Shown here: positions 14,795-22,545 of the stretch, piece after piece
How the letters are laid out: each line of letters opens with the position of its first letter
Numbering within the stretch: position 1 is the first letter of the stretch
NCBI GenBank assembly: GCA_900546255.1
Contig: URCB01000015.1
Location: forward strand, 1 to 40,556
Source of the DNA: an uncultured Eubacteriales bacterium
Lineage (GTDB): Bacteria > Bacillota > Clostridia > Oscillospirales > Oscillospiraceae
DNA: 40,556 bases
Direction of reading: 5' to 3'
Position numbers and translations under genes: made by a program
The notes under the pieces: generated by a model
What the model saw: the letters and a program-made list of their open reading frames with translations, nothing else
What the model was told of the DNA's origin: nothing
Database searches by the model: none

Positions 14795-15737
14795 TCAAGT
14801 CAACCATATCCCCCAGCGGGACGGGTACGGCCAGGGCCTACTGGACCTGTGCGCCGCCCGGGAAGACGTGGTGGTGCTGGACGCCGATGTGTCCGCCTCC
14901 ACCCGCACCAACTGGGTCCATGACCGGTACCCCGATCATTTTTATAATGTAGGCATCAGCGAGCAAGACCTGGTGGGCACCGCCGCAGGGCTGGCTCTGG
15001 GGGGGCAGGTGCCCTTCGTGTCCACCTACGGCGTCTTTCTCTCCGGCCGGGCCTTTGACCAGATCCGCACCACGGTGTGTTACAACGACCTCCATGTGAT
15101 CTTCGGCGGCGCCCATGCGGGGATCTCTGTGGGCCCCGATGGAGCCACCCACCAGGCCCTGGAGGACCTGGCCCTGGCCCGGGTCCTGCCCCGGATGACC
15201 GTGGTGGCCCCCTGCGACAGCGAGGAGACCCGGAAGGCCGTTCTGGCTGCCGCCGACCACCCCGGGCCGGTCTACCTCCGTTTCGGCCGGGAAGCCGTGC
15301 CGGTGATCACGGACCGGACCACCCCCTTTGCCATCGGCAAGGCCCGGCCAGTGCGGGAGGGGCAGGACTGCGCCGTCTTTGCCTGCGGCGCCCTGGTGTA
15401 CGAGGCCCTGCTGGCGGCAGAGGAGCTGGCCGCCCAGGGCATCTCCCTCCAAGTTACCGACCTGCACACCATCAAGCCCCTAGATACCGAGGCGGTTACC
15501 GAGGCCGCCCGCCGGTGCGGCGCAGTGGTCACCGCCGAGGAGCATCAGGTGGCCGGCGGTCTCTTCGGTGCGGTGTCGGAGCTGCTGGCCCGCACCTGCC
15601 CGGTGCCCATGGAGGCCGTGGCCGTCCAGGACACCTTTGGGGAGAGCGGCCCCCCGGCGGCCCTCATGGCCCGGTACGGCCTGGATGCTGCCGCTATCGT
15701 CCGGGCGGTGCTGGCCTGTTTGGCCCGGAAGGGGTGA
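14784..15737 (+). CDS. Transketolase, C-terminal (pyrimidine-binding) subunit
   Basis: The partner half of the split transketolase, 317 residues. The pyrimidine-binding domain contains NVGISEQDLVGTAAGLALGG, with the catalytic Glu that activates thiamine diphosphate, and GGAHAGISVGPDGATHQALED. The C-terminal domain has DLHTIKPLDTEAV and EEHQVAGGLFGAV. GGAGG lies nine bases upstream of the ATG. A downstream lipoprotein gene starts at or just after its stop codon. It is distinguished from DXP synthase by being split and by lacking the DXS domain insertions. Confidence 0.94.
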   Translation: MKLDQVNHIPQRDGYGQGLLDLCAAREDVVVLDADVSASTRTNWVHDRYPDHFYNVGISEQDLVGTAAGLALGGQVPFVSTYGVFLSGRAFDQIRTTVCYNDLHVIFGGAHAGISVGPDGATHQALEDLALARVLPRMTVVAPCDSEETRKAVLAAADHPGPVYLRFGREAVPVITDRTTPFAIGKARPVREGQDCAVFACGALVYEALLAAEELAAQGISLQVTDLHTIKPLDTEAVTEAARRCGAVVTAEEHQVAGGLFGAVSELLARTCPVPMEAVAVQDTFGESGPPAALMARYGLDAAAIVRAVLACLARKG

Positions 15738-16891
15738 GGCCCTTGCGACGTGCCCTTTCCCTGCTTCTAGCCCTGTGTCTGGGGCTGTCCCTCCTATCTG
15801 GCTGCCAATTCTCCCTGGACCGCCTGGCCAACGGAGGCACGATCCCAGAGCCCCCTGCTGATTACACTGGCACCCAGGACGGGTTTCGACACACCAAATC
15901 CACCCTCTCCGGCCAGGAGCGCTACCTCTACGACCAGATCCTCCCCGCCCTGCAAAACCAGGAGACGGAGATCACAGACCTCTATCCAGACACCGCCATG
16001 ATCCAAAAGGTGGTCACCGCCATCGACCGGGATTACCCGGAACTCTTCTGGTTCTCCGGCACCGGGCAGATTGAGACCACCCTTCTGGCCGGGAAAGCCC
16101 TGGAGGCCTCCTACCAGCCGGTGTACACCATGGACGCAGCCCAGCGAGAGGCCACCCAAACCCAGATTGACCAGTGGACGGCAGACTGCCTGGCCACCAT
16201 CGATCGGAGCGCCTCGGAGTATGACCAGGCCTTGGGGGTGTATGCCTACCTCATCAACCACGCGGACTACCAGATGGTGGACAGCAACTCCATCGTAAAC
16301 ATCATGGTAAACGGCGCGGGGCTGTGTGGGTGTTATGCCAAAACCTACCAATACCTTCTCCTGCAGCTGGGGATCGACGTGGCCTACGTCACCGGCCAGG
16401 CCGGGGGGGAGTCCCACGCCTGGAACCTAGCTTGGCTGGACGGCACCCCCTGCTGGATTGACCCCACCTGGGGTGACCCCGTCTTCACCGGCGGGGACGA
16501 GAGCCAGGGGCCCGCCTATGAGTACTTCGGCCTGACCTCCGATGACCTCACCCGCACCCACACCATCGACAGCACCGTCCCCGTGCCCGACTGCACGGCC
16601 AACACCAACAATTACTTTGTCCGCAGCGGGCTGTACTTCCCCTCCTATGACGCCACCGCCCTGGTCTCCACCCTGCAGCGGGCCATGGCCGCCGGAGAGG
16701 CCCAGGTCTCCGTGCGCTTCGCCGATGACGCCTACGTCACCGCCTGCGCTTCCCTGTTGGATGGCGGGGAACTTTCCAACGTCTTTCAGCAGGCCGCCCA
16801 GAGGGCTGGCATAGAGGTCGCGCCCCTCTCCTCCCTGTGGTACACCCGCAACGACGAGATGGGGGTACTGACGTTCCTGCTGCCCACGTAA
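15734..16891 (+). CDS. Lipoprotein with transglutaminase-like domain
   Basis: A predicted surface lipoprotein of 385 residues. It has a basic N terminus (RPLRR), a leucine-rich signal segment and the lipobox LSGC with lipidated Cys24. The central domain has the transglutaminase/papain-like triad: Cys198 in GLCGCYA, His228 in SHAWN and Asp243 in DPTWGD. A variable C-terminal region follows. Relatives may act as cell-wall or protein-crosslinking/protease enzymes, and the substrate is unknown. Start: the GTG at 15734 overlaps the transketolase stop (GTGA). A TTG at 15743 with GGTGAGG upstream is the alternative, and both keep the signal peptide. Open frame extends back to 15077 but reads Pro/Gly/Arg-rich antiphase sequence there and is rejected. 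Confidence 0.85.
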   Translation: MRPLRRALSLLLALCLGLSLLSGCQFSLDRLANGGTIPEPPADYTGTQDGFRHTKSTLSGQERYLYDQILPALQNQETEITDLYPDTAMIQKVVTAIDRDYPELFWFSGTGQIETTLLAGKALEASYQPVYTMDAAQREATQTQIDQWTADCLATIDRSASEYDQALGVYAYLINHADYQMVDSNSIVNIMVNGAGLCGCYAKTYQYLLLQLGIDVAYVTGQAGGESHAWNLAWLDGTPCWIDPTWGDPVFTGGDESQGPAYEYFGLTSDDLTRTHTIDSTVPVPDCTANTNNYFVRSGLYFPSYDATALVSTLQRAMAAGEAQVSVRFADDAYVTACASLLDGGELSNVFQQAAQRAGIEVAPLSSLWYTRNDEMGVLTFLLPT

Positions 16892-17010
16892 GCGGGATTC
16901 TCTCCCCGGCGACGGCAGTCCCGCTGGATGATGTCCACCCAATGGGGGAAGGGGATTTCCCTGTTCTATTGTCGTTCTCCCGAAGTCTTTCCCATCACAC
17001 CTTACCATGT

Positions 17011-17051
17011 AAAAAAAGGAGCGCCCCGACCGGGAAACCCGGTCGGGGCGC
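17011..17051. terminator. Strong terminator downstream of trpB
   Basis: GCGCCCCGACCGGG (17021-17034), an AAA loop and CCCGGTCGGGGCGC form a 14-bp perfect stem. On the minus strand it is followed by TCC and seven T, ending trpB. On the plus strand the following CTTTCTG is a weaker tail that could also end the transketolase-lipoprotein transcript. Confidence 0.93.
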
Positions 17052-17068
17052 TTTCTGTTGGTTCTGTT

Positions 17069-18451
17069 TCAGGGTTCGTTCACCTTGGGCAGGCCAGCAA
17101 AGCCCTGCTCCAGGTCGGCGTCGGTGGGGATGTAGTCGCTCATCTCCCCGTTGTTGAACTTCTCATAGGCCACCATGTCGAAGTAGCCGGTGCCGGTAAG
17201 GCCGAAGACGATGGTCTTCTCCTCCCCCGTCTCCTTGCACTTCAGGGCCTCGTCGATGGCCACCCGGATGGCATGGCTGGACTCCGGGGCAGGGAGGATG
17301 CCCTCCACCCGGGCGAAGTAGGTGGCAGCCTCAAAGACCTTGGTCTGCTCCACGCTGGTGGCCTCAATGAGGCCGTCGTGGTAGAGCTGGCTGACCACCG
17401 GGCTCATGCCGTGGTACCGCAGGCCGCCGGCATGGTTGGCAGAGGGGATGAAGCCGGAGCCCAAGGTATACATCTTGGCCAGGGGGCAGACCATGCCGGT
17501 GTCACAGAAGTCATAGGCAAACTTGCCCCGGGTAAGGCTGGGGCAGGAGGCCGGCTCCACAGCGATGATCCGGTAGTTGGCCTCGCCCCGGAGCATCTGG
17601 CCCACGAAGGGGGAGATCAGGCCACCCACGTTGGACCCTCCGCCGGCGCAGCCGATGATGATGTCCGCCTGGATGCCGTACTTGTCCATGGCAGCCTTGG
17701 TCTCCAGCCCAATGACGCTCTGGTGGAGGAGAACCTGGTTGAGGACGGACCCTAACACATAGCGGTACCCCTCCTGGCTGGTGGCGGCCTCCACAGCCTC
17801 GGAGATGGCGCAGCCCAGGGAGCCGGTGGTGCCCGGGTGGTCGGCCAGGATCTTCCGGCCCACGGCGGTGGTGTCCGAGGGGGAGGGGGTGACAGAGGCG
17901 CCATAGGTGCGCATGACCTCCCGGCGGAAGGGCTTCTGCTCATAGCTCACCTTCACCATGTACACCTGGCAGTCCAGGCCCAGGTAGGCACAGGCCATGG
18001 ACAGGGCGGTGCCCCACTGACCGGCTCCGGTCTCGGTGGTCACCCCCTTCAGGCCCTGCTTCTTGGCATAGTAGGCCTGGGCGATGGCGGAGTTGAGCTT
18101 GTGGGAACCGGAGGTGTTGTTCCCCTCAAACTTGTAGTAAATCTTAGCCGGGGTCTGGAGCTTCTCTTCCAGGCAGTAGGCCCGGACCAGGGGGGAGGGG
18201 CGGTACATCTTGTAGAAGTCCCGAATCTCCTGGGGGATGGGGATGTAAGCGTTGTCGTTGTCCAGCTCCTGCTCCACCAGTTCCTTACAGAACACGCCCT
18301 CCAGCTCTTGGGCAGTCATGGGCTGGCCGGTGGCAGGGTTGAGGAGGGGGGCGGGCTTGTTCTTCATATCGGCCCGGACATTGTACCATGCCTGGGGCAT
18401 CTCGTTCTCTTCCAGGTAAATCTTATAGGGGATCTCTTTTATTGCTGCCAT
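17069..18451 (-). CDS. trpB: TrpB2-type tryptophan synthase beta chain
   Basis: A PLP enzyme that condenses indole with serine to form tryptophan. The 460-residue length, the N-terminal extension (IPYKIYLEENEMPQAWYNVR) and the RPSPL segment are typical of the TrpB2 branch. The PLP lysine is in GSHKLN (about Lys118), the catalytic Glu in TETGAGQWG (about 140), and the phosphate loop is GCAGGGSNVGG. No trpA or other trp gene is in the window, so it may use free indole rather than channelled indole. Start: the ATG at 18451 has AAAGGAG nine bases upstream. An ATG two codons earlier is too close to that site. It is preceded by a tryptophan T-box leader. Confidence 0.94.
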   Translation of the reverse strand: MAAIKEIPYKIYLEENEMPQAWYNVRADMKNKPAPLLNPATGQPMTAQELEGVFCKELVEQELDNDNAYIPIPQEIRDFYKMYRPSPLVRAYCLEEKLQTPAKIYYKFEGNNTSGSHKLNSAIAQAYYAKKQGLKGVTTETGAGQWGTALSMACAYLGLDCQVYMVKVSYEQKPFRREVMRTYGASVTPSPSDTTAVGRKILADHPGTTGSLGCAISEAVEAATSQEGYRYVLGSVLNQVLLHQSVIGLETKAAMDKYGIQADIIIGCAGGGSNVGGLISPFVGQMLRGEANYRIIAVEPASCPSLTRGKFAYDFCDTGMVCPLAKMYTLGSGFIPSANHAGGLRYHGMSPVVSQLYHDGLIEATSVEQTKVFEAATYFARVEGILPAPESSHAIRVAIDEALKCKETGEEKTIVFGLTGTGYFDMVAYEKFNNGEMSDYIPTDADLEQGFAGLPKVNEP

Positions 18452-18484
18452 GGTCATAGACTCCTTTCTGGGATTGTTCCGGGA

Positions 18485-18771
18485 CAAAAACAAAAACGCT
18501 CCTGTCCCATGCTTGTTTTGCAGGGACAGAAGCGGAAACAGCTTCTGCGGTGCCACCCGGCTTGGCGCCATCGGCGCCCACTCAGCGCACTCCAACAAGT
18601 GCCGGCACATGGTAACGGCGTGCCTGACCCGTCTCCCCTACTAGAGCATCTGCTCGTTGGGCTTGCCCTCCCGGGACCATTCCACCGGGCCGCTCCCTGC
18701 CACGCTTGCACTATCCGCGGCTCGCTGAAAAGGGCGGGATCCTGTGTACTCTTCCCGTTCCTCGGTTTATG
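18485..18771 (-). promoter_or_regulatory. tRNA-Trp-responsive T-box riboswitch upstream of trpB
   Basis: The T-box core GGGTGGCACCGC is at 18547-18558 (minus strand). The specifier loop reads GAA-TGG-TCC at 18682-18674, so the codon is UGG for tryptophan. The antiterminator forms from GGG, the bulge TGGCACC and GCAGAAGC pairing with GCTTCTGT and CCC. The competing terminator is CGCTTCTGTCCC against GGGACAGGAGCG (18497-18534), 12 bp, followed by TTTTTGTTTTTG. Uncharged tRNA-Trp should switch trpB on. Confidence 0.95.
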
Positions 18772-18777
18772 CAAGAG

Positions 18778-18806
18778 AGTATAGCACCCCTTGCAGGCCT
18801 TGTCAA
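18778..18806 (-). promoter_or_regulatory. Promoter of the trpB T-box transcript
   Basis: A perfect TTGACA (18801-18806 on the minus strand), 17 bases and TATACT (18778-18783) place the transcript start near 18771, just before T-box stem I. Confidence 0.85.
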
Positions 18807-18895
18807 GCCCCAAGGGAAACTTTTTTGCCGTTGCTAGATTCCCCTCCTCGTGGTAAGATACCCGCAGAACATTTCCCCCCAGGAGGTCCTGTCCC

Positions 18896-19528
18896 ATGCC
18901 ATCCTTCCACCTTCGCCCCGCTACCCCAGAGGATGCGGCTGCCTTGCTGGCCATTTACCGCCCCTATGTGCTGCACACCGCCATCACCTTTGAGTACGAT
19001 GTGCCCACCCTTTCGGAATTCACCCGTCGGGTGGAAGCCACCCTGCGCACCCACCCCTATCTGGTGGCAGAGCAGGCAGGGGAACTGTTGGGCTATGCCT
19101 ACGCCGCCCCCTTCCATGTCCGGGCAGCCTATCAGTGGGCCGCGGAGAGCACCATCTACCTCCGCCAGGATCAGCGAGGCAACGGCCTGGGGCCCCAGCT
19201 CTACGGGGCCTTGGAACGGGTGCTGGCCGCCCAAAACGTCCTCAACTGCAACGCCTGCATCGCCCTTCCTCAGGCAGAAGACGCCACCCTCACCCAGGCC
19301 AGCGTCCGCTTTCACCAGCGGATGGGGTACACTTTGGTGGGGCAGTTTCATCAGGTGGGATATAAATTTGACCGGTGGTATCACATGGTGTGGATGGAAA
19401 AGGCCCTGGGGGCCCATACCGTTCCCCCGGCACCCTTCCTTCCCTTTCCCCAGATTGCAGAGCAGGTCTGCCCTGCTGGCCAGCGTTACGACAAGACCTT
19501 TTCCAGGCGGCGCTGGAGCAGGGGCTGA
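18896..19528 (+). CDS. GNAT-family N-acetyltransferase (phosphinothricin acetyltransferase-like)
   Basis: A 210-residue acetyl-CoA-dependent acetyltransferase. The first 170 residues follow the Pat/Bar subfamily: RPATPEDAAALLAIY, the TFEYDVPT segment, ESTIYLRQDQRGNGLGPQLY (acetyl-CoA loop) and SVRFHQRMGYTLVG. Relatives acetylate phosphinothricin or methionine sulfoximine, and the true substrate is unknown. The last 30 residues look unlike the family and lie partly in the overlap with the convergent gene at 19486-20160. AGGAGG is ten bases upstream. A candidate promoter is TTGCTA (18831-18836), 17 bases, TAAGAT (18854-18859). Confidence 0.88.
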   Translation: MPSFHLRPATPEDAAALLAIYRPYVLHTAITFEYDVPTLSEFTRRVEATLRTHPYLVAEQAGELLGYAYAAPFHVRAAYQWAAESTIYLRQDQRGNGLGPQLYGALERVLAAQNVLNCNACIALPQAEDATLTQASVRFHQRMGYTLVGQFHQVGYKFDRWYHMVWMEKALGAHTVPPAPFLPFPQIAEQVCPAGQRYDKTFSRRRWSRG

Positions 19529-20160
19529 AGCTTCTTGGCGGTAAGCCCCACCAGGACCGCTGCCGCCACCGTCCCTTCCCGGACCCCATAGAGTCCATGG
19601 AGAAAGCCCAGGGACAGCACCACAGAGATGGCCACCAGGGTCAGGTCAAACCCCACCTTCATGTTGCCAAAGGGGATGGCCGTCACCTGGCACACCGCCA
19701 GGATGAACCCCTCCCCTGCCAAGGTGACCACCCCAGCGATGACCTCCAGAGCCACCCCAACGGCCACCAGCACCACCCCGATGAGGCAGTAGAGCCACTG
19801 CACCCCATAGTTGGGCACCGGCAGTCCCTGGACCACCCACACCCCAAGGTCGGTAAGGTAACCAAACACCACCGCCACCGGCAGCTGCATCAGCTGGATG
19901 GGATCGTAATTCCGGCGGAGGATGAGAATTTGCAGGAGGATCAGCACCACGTGGAGACAGATGGTCGCCTCCCCCACCGTAAGGGGGATCAGCAAGCTCA
20001 CCACATAGGGCAGGCTGGAGATGGGAGAGGTCCCCAAGACCCCCTGGATGGAAAAGGCAATGCCGAAGGCCATAATCAGCAGCCCCACCCCCAGGACAGC
20101 ATATCGCCTTCCCAAGGCGGGGGGACGAGTGGGATGAAAATGCTGGTGAGGATGGTGCAT
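19486..20160 (-). CDS. YczE/YyaS/YitT-like integral membrane protein
   Basis: A 224-residue membrane protein with about five or six hydrophobic segments. The family pattern is RRYAVLGVGLLIMAFGIAF near the N terminus and GTSPISSLPYV soon after, followed by a central ...GYLTDLG segment and ...GEGFILA. Function of the family is not established. Start: the ATG at 20160 has AAAGGAGG seven bases upstream. The N terminus is His-rich (MHHPHQHFHP), which could bind metal, though this is speculative. Its 3' end overlaps the convergent acetyltransferase by 43 bases. It lies behind the terminator at 20188-20228. Confidence 0.8.
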   Translation of the reverse strand: MHHPHQHFHPTRPPALGRRYAVLGVGLLIMAFGIAFSIQGVLGTSPISSLPYVVSLLIPLTVGEATICLHVVLILLQILILRRNYDPIQLMQLPVAVVFGYLTDLGVWVVQGLPVPNYGVQWLYCLIGVVLVAVGVALEVIAGVVTLAGEGFILAVCQVTAIPFGNMKVGFDLTLVAISVVLSLGFLHGLYGVREGTVAAAVLVGLTAKKLQPLLQRRLEKVLS

Positions 20161-20187
20161 GGCAAAGCCTCCTTTCTCCGGGACGTG

Positions 20188-20228
20188 AAAAAGACCCAAC
20201 ACGCCGCAAGGTCACGGGTTCGGGTCTT
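20188..20228 (-). terminator. Terminator after the rnc operon
   Basis: On the minus strand AAGACCC (20222-20228 read in reverse) pairs with GGGTCTT (20191-20197) and is followed by TTTTT ending at 20188. The loop contains further GC pairing. It ends the acpP-rnc-small protein transcript 20 bases past the last stop codon. Confidence 0.8.
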
Positions 20229-20247
20229 GTGGGCTCGTGTATGGTTG

Positions 20248-20406
20248 TCAGGCAGCGCTGGGTTCCCCCGCTGGCTGGGTGGTTTGGGACCAGGCAGTGG
20301 TGGCCCCGGAGGTGGCATCCTGCCCCCCTCTGGGCCAGAAGGCCATCAAGACCAGGGCAATGAGCACTACCACGGCGATGATAATGTTCCTCCGGTTCTT
20401 GTTCAC
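20248..20406 (-). CDS. Small membrane protein, 52 residues, downstream of rnc
   Basis: A GTG start overlaps the rnc stop codon (GTGA) with AAAAGGAG five bases upstream, a clear coupled-translation arrangement. The 52-residue product has a short basic N terminus (MNKNRR), one hydrophobic helix (about residues 8-24, NIIIAVVVLIALVLMAFW) and a Thr/Ser/Pro/Ala-rich tail ending PAGEPSAA. Topology is probably N-in with an outside tail. I recognise no family. It is the last gene before the terminator at 20188-20228. Confidence 0.72.
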   Translation of the reverse strand: MNKNRRNIIIAVVVLIALVLMAFWPRGGQDATSGATTAWSQTTQPAGEPSAA

Positions 20407-21086
20407 GGCGTCTCCTTTTCCCAGGCCAGCACGGCAGCTTTGGCGGCAGCCTGCTCGGCCTCCTTCTTGCTGTGCCCCTGGCCGGCTCCAATGGGCTGGC
20501 CGTTGAGGCAGACCTCCATGGCAAAGACCTTGGCATGGTCCGGCCCACGCTCCCCGGTGAGGTGGTAGGCCAGCACCTGGCCGCTCTCCCGCTGGGCCAG
20601 CTCTTGCAGGGCGGTTTTATAGTCCCGTCCGGCGGCGGTTTTCTCCTGCTCCTGGTCCAGCACCAGGGTGTGGATCAGCTTCCGGGCCTGGCCAATGCCT
20701 CCGTCCAGATAGACGGCAGCCAGCAGCGCCTCCACCGCATCGGCTTGGATGGAGGGGCGGGCCCGGCCGCCGCCGTGGTCCTCCCCCTTGCCCAGGCGGA
20801 GATAGCTGCCCAGATCCAAGCTTTGGGCCACTTCCACCAGGCTGTTCTCACACACCAGGGCCGCCCGGATGCGGGTCAGGTCCCCTTCCGGCAGGTCTGG
20901 ACGGGTGCGGTAAAGATGGTCCGCCACCACCAGGCCCAGGATGGAGTCTCCCAGAAATTCCAACCGCTCGTTGCTGTGGGTGTCACTTCCCCGGTGCTCG
21001 TTGGCATAGGAACTGTGGGTGAGGGCGTTCTCCAGCAAGCGTTTGTCCTGGAAGGTATAGCCGAGTTTTTCTTCCAATGGCTGCAT
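20403..21086 (-). CDS. rnc: Ribonuclease III
   Basis: RNase III cleaves double-stranded RNA in rRNA maturation and mRNA decay. The 227-residue protein has the signature NERLEFLGDSILG, the second catalytic acidic segment DAVEALLAAVYLDGG, and a C-terminal double-stranded RNA-binding domain (from about residue 155) ending GHSKKEAEQAAAKAAV. Start: the ATG at 21086 has GGAGGAGG nine bases upstream. An ATG at 21122 lacks such a site. It follows acpP by 65 bases and overlaps the small membrane protein gene by four bases. Confidence 0.97.
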   Translation of the reverse strand: MQPLEEKLGYTFQDKRLLENALTHSSYANEHRGSDTHSNERLEFLGDSILGLVVADHLYRTRPDLPEGDLTRIRAALVCENSLVEVAQSLDLGSYLRLGKGEDHGGGRARPSIQADAVEALLAAVYLDGGIGQARKLIHTLVLDQEQEKTAAGRDYKTALQELAQRESGQVLAYHLTGERGPDHAKVFAMEVCLNGQPIGAGQGHSKKEAEQAAAKAAVLAWEKETP

Positions 21087-21151
21087 TGTTGTCTTCCTCC
21101 TCCCGCAGACAGCCCCATCCATCCGGAGGGGGCCGCAGGCCCTTGGGCCTG

Positions 21152-21388
21152 TTAAAGGTCCAGTTTACCCTGTAAGTAGTTGACCAGGTCCCCCACGGTT
21201 TTGATGGTGGCCAGGTCCTCTTCACTCATCTCGCCAATGTCAAATTCCTCTTCCAGGGCCATAGACAACTCCACGATATCCAGAGAATCCACGCCCAAAT
21301 CTTCCTCAAAGTTGGTGTCCATGGTGATGCTGTTGCCATCTACACCCAACTGATCTGCAATCAAGGTCTGTAATTTCTCTAAAATCAT
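21152..21388 (-). CDS. acpP: Acyl carrier protein
   Basis: A 78-residue acidic four-helix protein that carries growing fatty acyl chains on a phosphopantetheine arm. The attachment serine is in [26 protein letters not shown] precedes the ATG. It has its own promoter and is followed by rnc. The plsX gene just upstream uses acyl-ACP, which fits the neighbourhood. Confidence 0.98.
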   Translation of the reverse strand: MILEKLQTLIADQLGVDGNSITMDTNFEEDLGVDSLDIVELSMALEEEFDIGEMSEEDLATIKTVGDLVNYLQGKLDL

Positions 21389-21450
21389 ATCGACATGCTC
21401 CTTTTTGGAATTCTGGTTTCTTGGGGATGCGCTGGGATTTGCTGTACCTT

Positions 21451-21479
21451 AATATAGGGACGTTTTGTCGTTCTGTCAA
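21451..21479 (-). promoter_or_regulatory. Promoter of acpP-rnc
   Basis: On the minus strand TTGACA (21474-21479), 17 bases and TATATT (21451-21456) lie between the plsX stop and acpP, with the start near 21444. This gives acpP expression independent of plsX. I see no clear FapR operator, only a partial TTAAGGTAC. Confidence 0.85.
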
Positions 21480-21495
21480 TAGGGAATCGGAAAAA

Positions 21496-22530
21496 TCATC
21501 CCTCTTTCTTCCCCCGGGGCAAACTCATGTGGTCTACGTTGGCGGCGATGTCTCCCACAATGTCCCCCTCGGCCACCACCTTGGCCTGGCGGATGGCGTT
21601 GAAGAAGGCATACCCGTTGGAGGAACCATGGGCCTTGATCACCGGTTGGGAGATCCCCAGCAGGGCGGTGCCCCCCACCTCGTTGGCATCAAACCGCTTC
21701 TTAAACCCTGCCAGGCTGTCCTTCAGCAGCAGGGCGGCCAGTTTGGTCTTGGTACTGCCCAACAGCATGTCCTTCAAGGCGTGGGTGAAGAGGGAGGCCG
21801 CCCCCTCCATGGTTTTGAGGAAGATATTTCCAGTGAATCCGTCGGTGACCAGCACGTCCACCCCTTGGCTGATGGCCTCCCGCCCTTCAATGTTGCCGAT
21901 GAAGTGGATGCGCCCCGCCTCGTGGGCCTGGGTCAGCAGGGCGTGGGCCGCCTTCTGGAGGTCCATGCCTTTGCTGGGCTCGGTGCCGATGTTCAGCAGG
22001 CCCACCCGGGGGTTCTGGATGCCCAAAAACCGCTGGGCATAGTAGGAGCCCATGAAGGCAAACTGCAGCAGATACTCCGGGGTGCACTCGGCGGTGGCGC
22101 CGCAGTCGATGAGCACCATGTTGCCTGTGGCGTTGGGCACCACCGGCGCCAAAGCCGCCCGGCGGATGCCGCGGATCCGCTTGACCATCAGAGTGGCGGC
22201 CGACAGCAGGGCCCCGGTGGACCCGGCGGAGACAAAGGCGTCCCCCTGCCCGGCCTTCAGCAGGTTCAGGCCCACGGTCATGGAGGAGTCCGGCTTTTCC
22301 TTAAAGGCCCGGGCGGGGTTGTCCTCCATGTCGATGACCTGGCTGGCCGGGACAATCTCCATGCCCTGGGGCGGGGCCTCGTGGCCCAGCTTAGCCAGGC
22401 AGGCGGTGATGTCCTCCGTCCGGCCGGTGAGGAGGATCTCCACCCCCAGGTCCTTCTGGGCACGAAGGGCCCCCTCAATGGGGGCCTGGGGGGCATTGTC
22501 GCCGCCCATGGCGTCTACAATAATCTTCAT
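21496..22530 (-). CDS. plsX: Phosphate acyltransferase PlsX
   Basis: PlsX converts acyl-ACP to acyl-phosphate, the first step of the Gram-positive PlsX/PlsY/PlsC phospholipid route, at the inner face of the membrane. The 344-residue protein starts MKIIVDAMGGDNAP, the family hallmark. It contains SAGSTGALLSAATL, IDCGATAECTPEYLLQFAFM and VLVTDGFTGNIFLKTMEG. AAAGGGG precedes the ATG, 15 bases after the trmFO stop. It is probably the last gene of the transcript from the methyltransferase onward, ending before the acpP promoter. Confidence 0.97.
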   Translation of the reverse strand: MKIIVDAMGGDNAPQAPIEGALRAQKDLGVEILLTGRTEDITACLAKLGHEAPPQGMEIVPASQVIDMEDNPARAFKEKPDSSMTVGLNLLKAGQGDAFVSAGSTGALLSAATLMVKRIRGIRRAALAPVVPNATGNMVLIDCGATAECTPEYLLQFAFMGSYYAQRFLGIQNPRVGLLNIGTEPSKGMDLQKAAHALLTQAHEAGRIHFIGNIEGREAISQGVDVLVTDGFTGNIFLKTMEGAASLFTHALKDMLLGSTKTKLAALLLKDSLAGFKKRFDANEVGGTALLGISQPVIKAHGSSNGYAFFNAIRQAKVVAEGDIVGDIAANVDHMSLPRGKKEG

Positions 22531-22545
22531 TGGGGTTCCCCTTTC

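Noticed and set aside
15077..15733. Upstream extension of the transglutaminase lipoprotein frame
   Set aside because: It overlaps the transketolase C-terminal gene in another frame and reads Pro/Gly/Arg repeats. The signal peptide begins at 15734.
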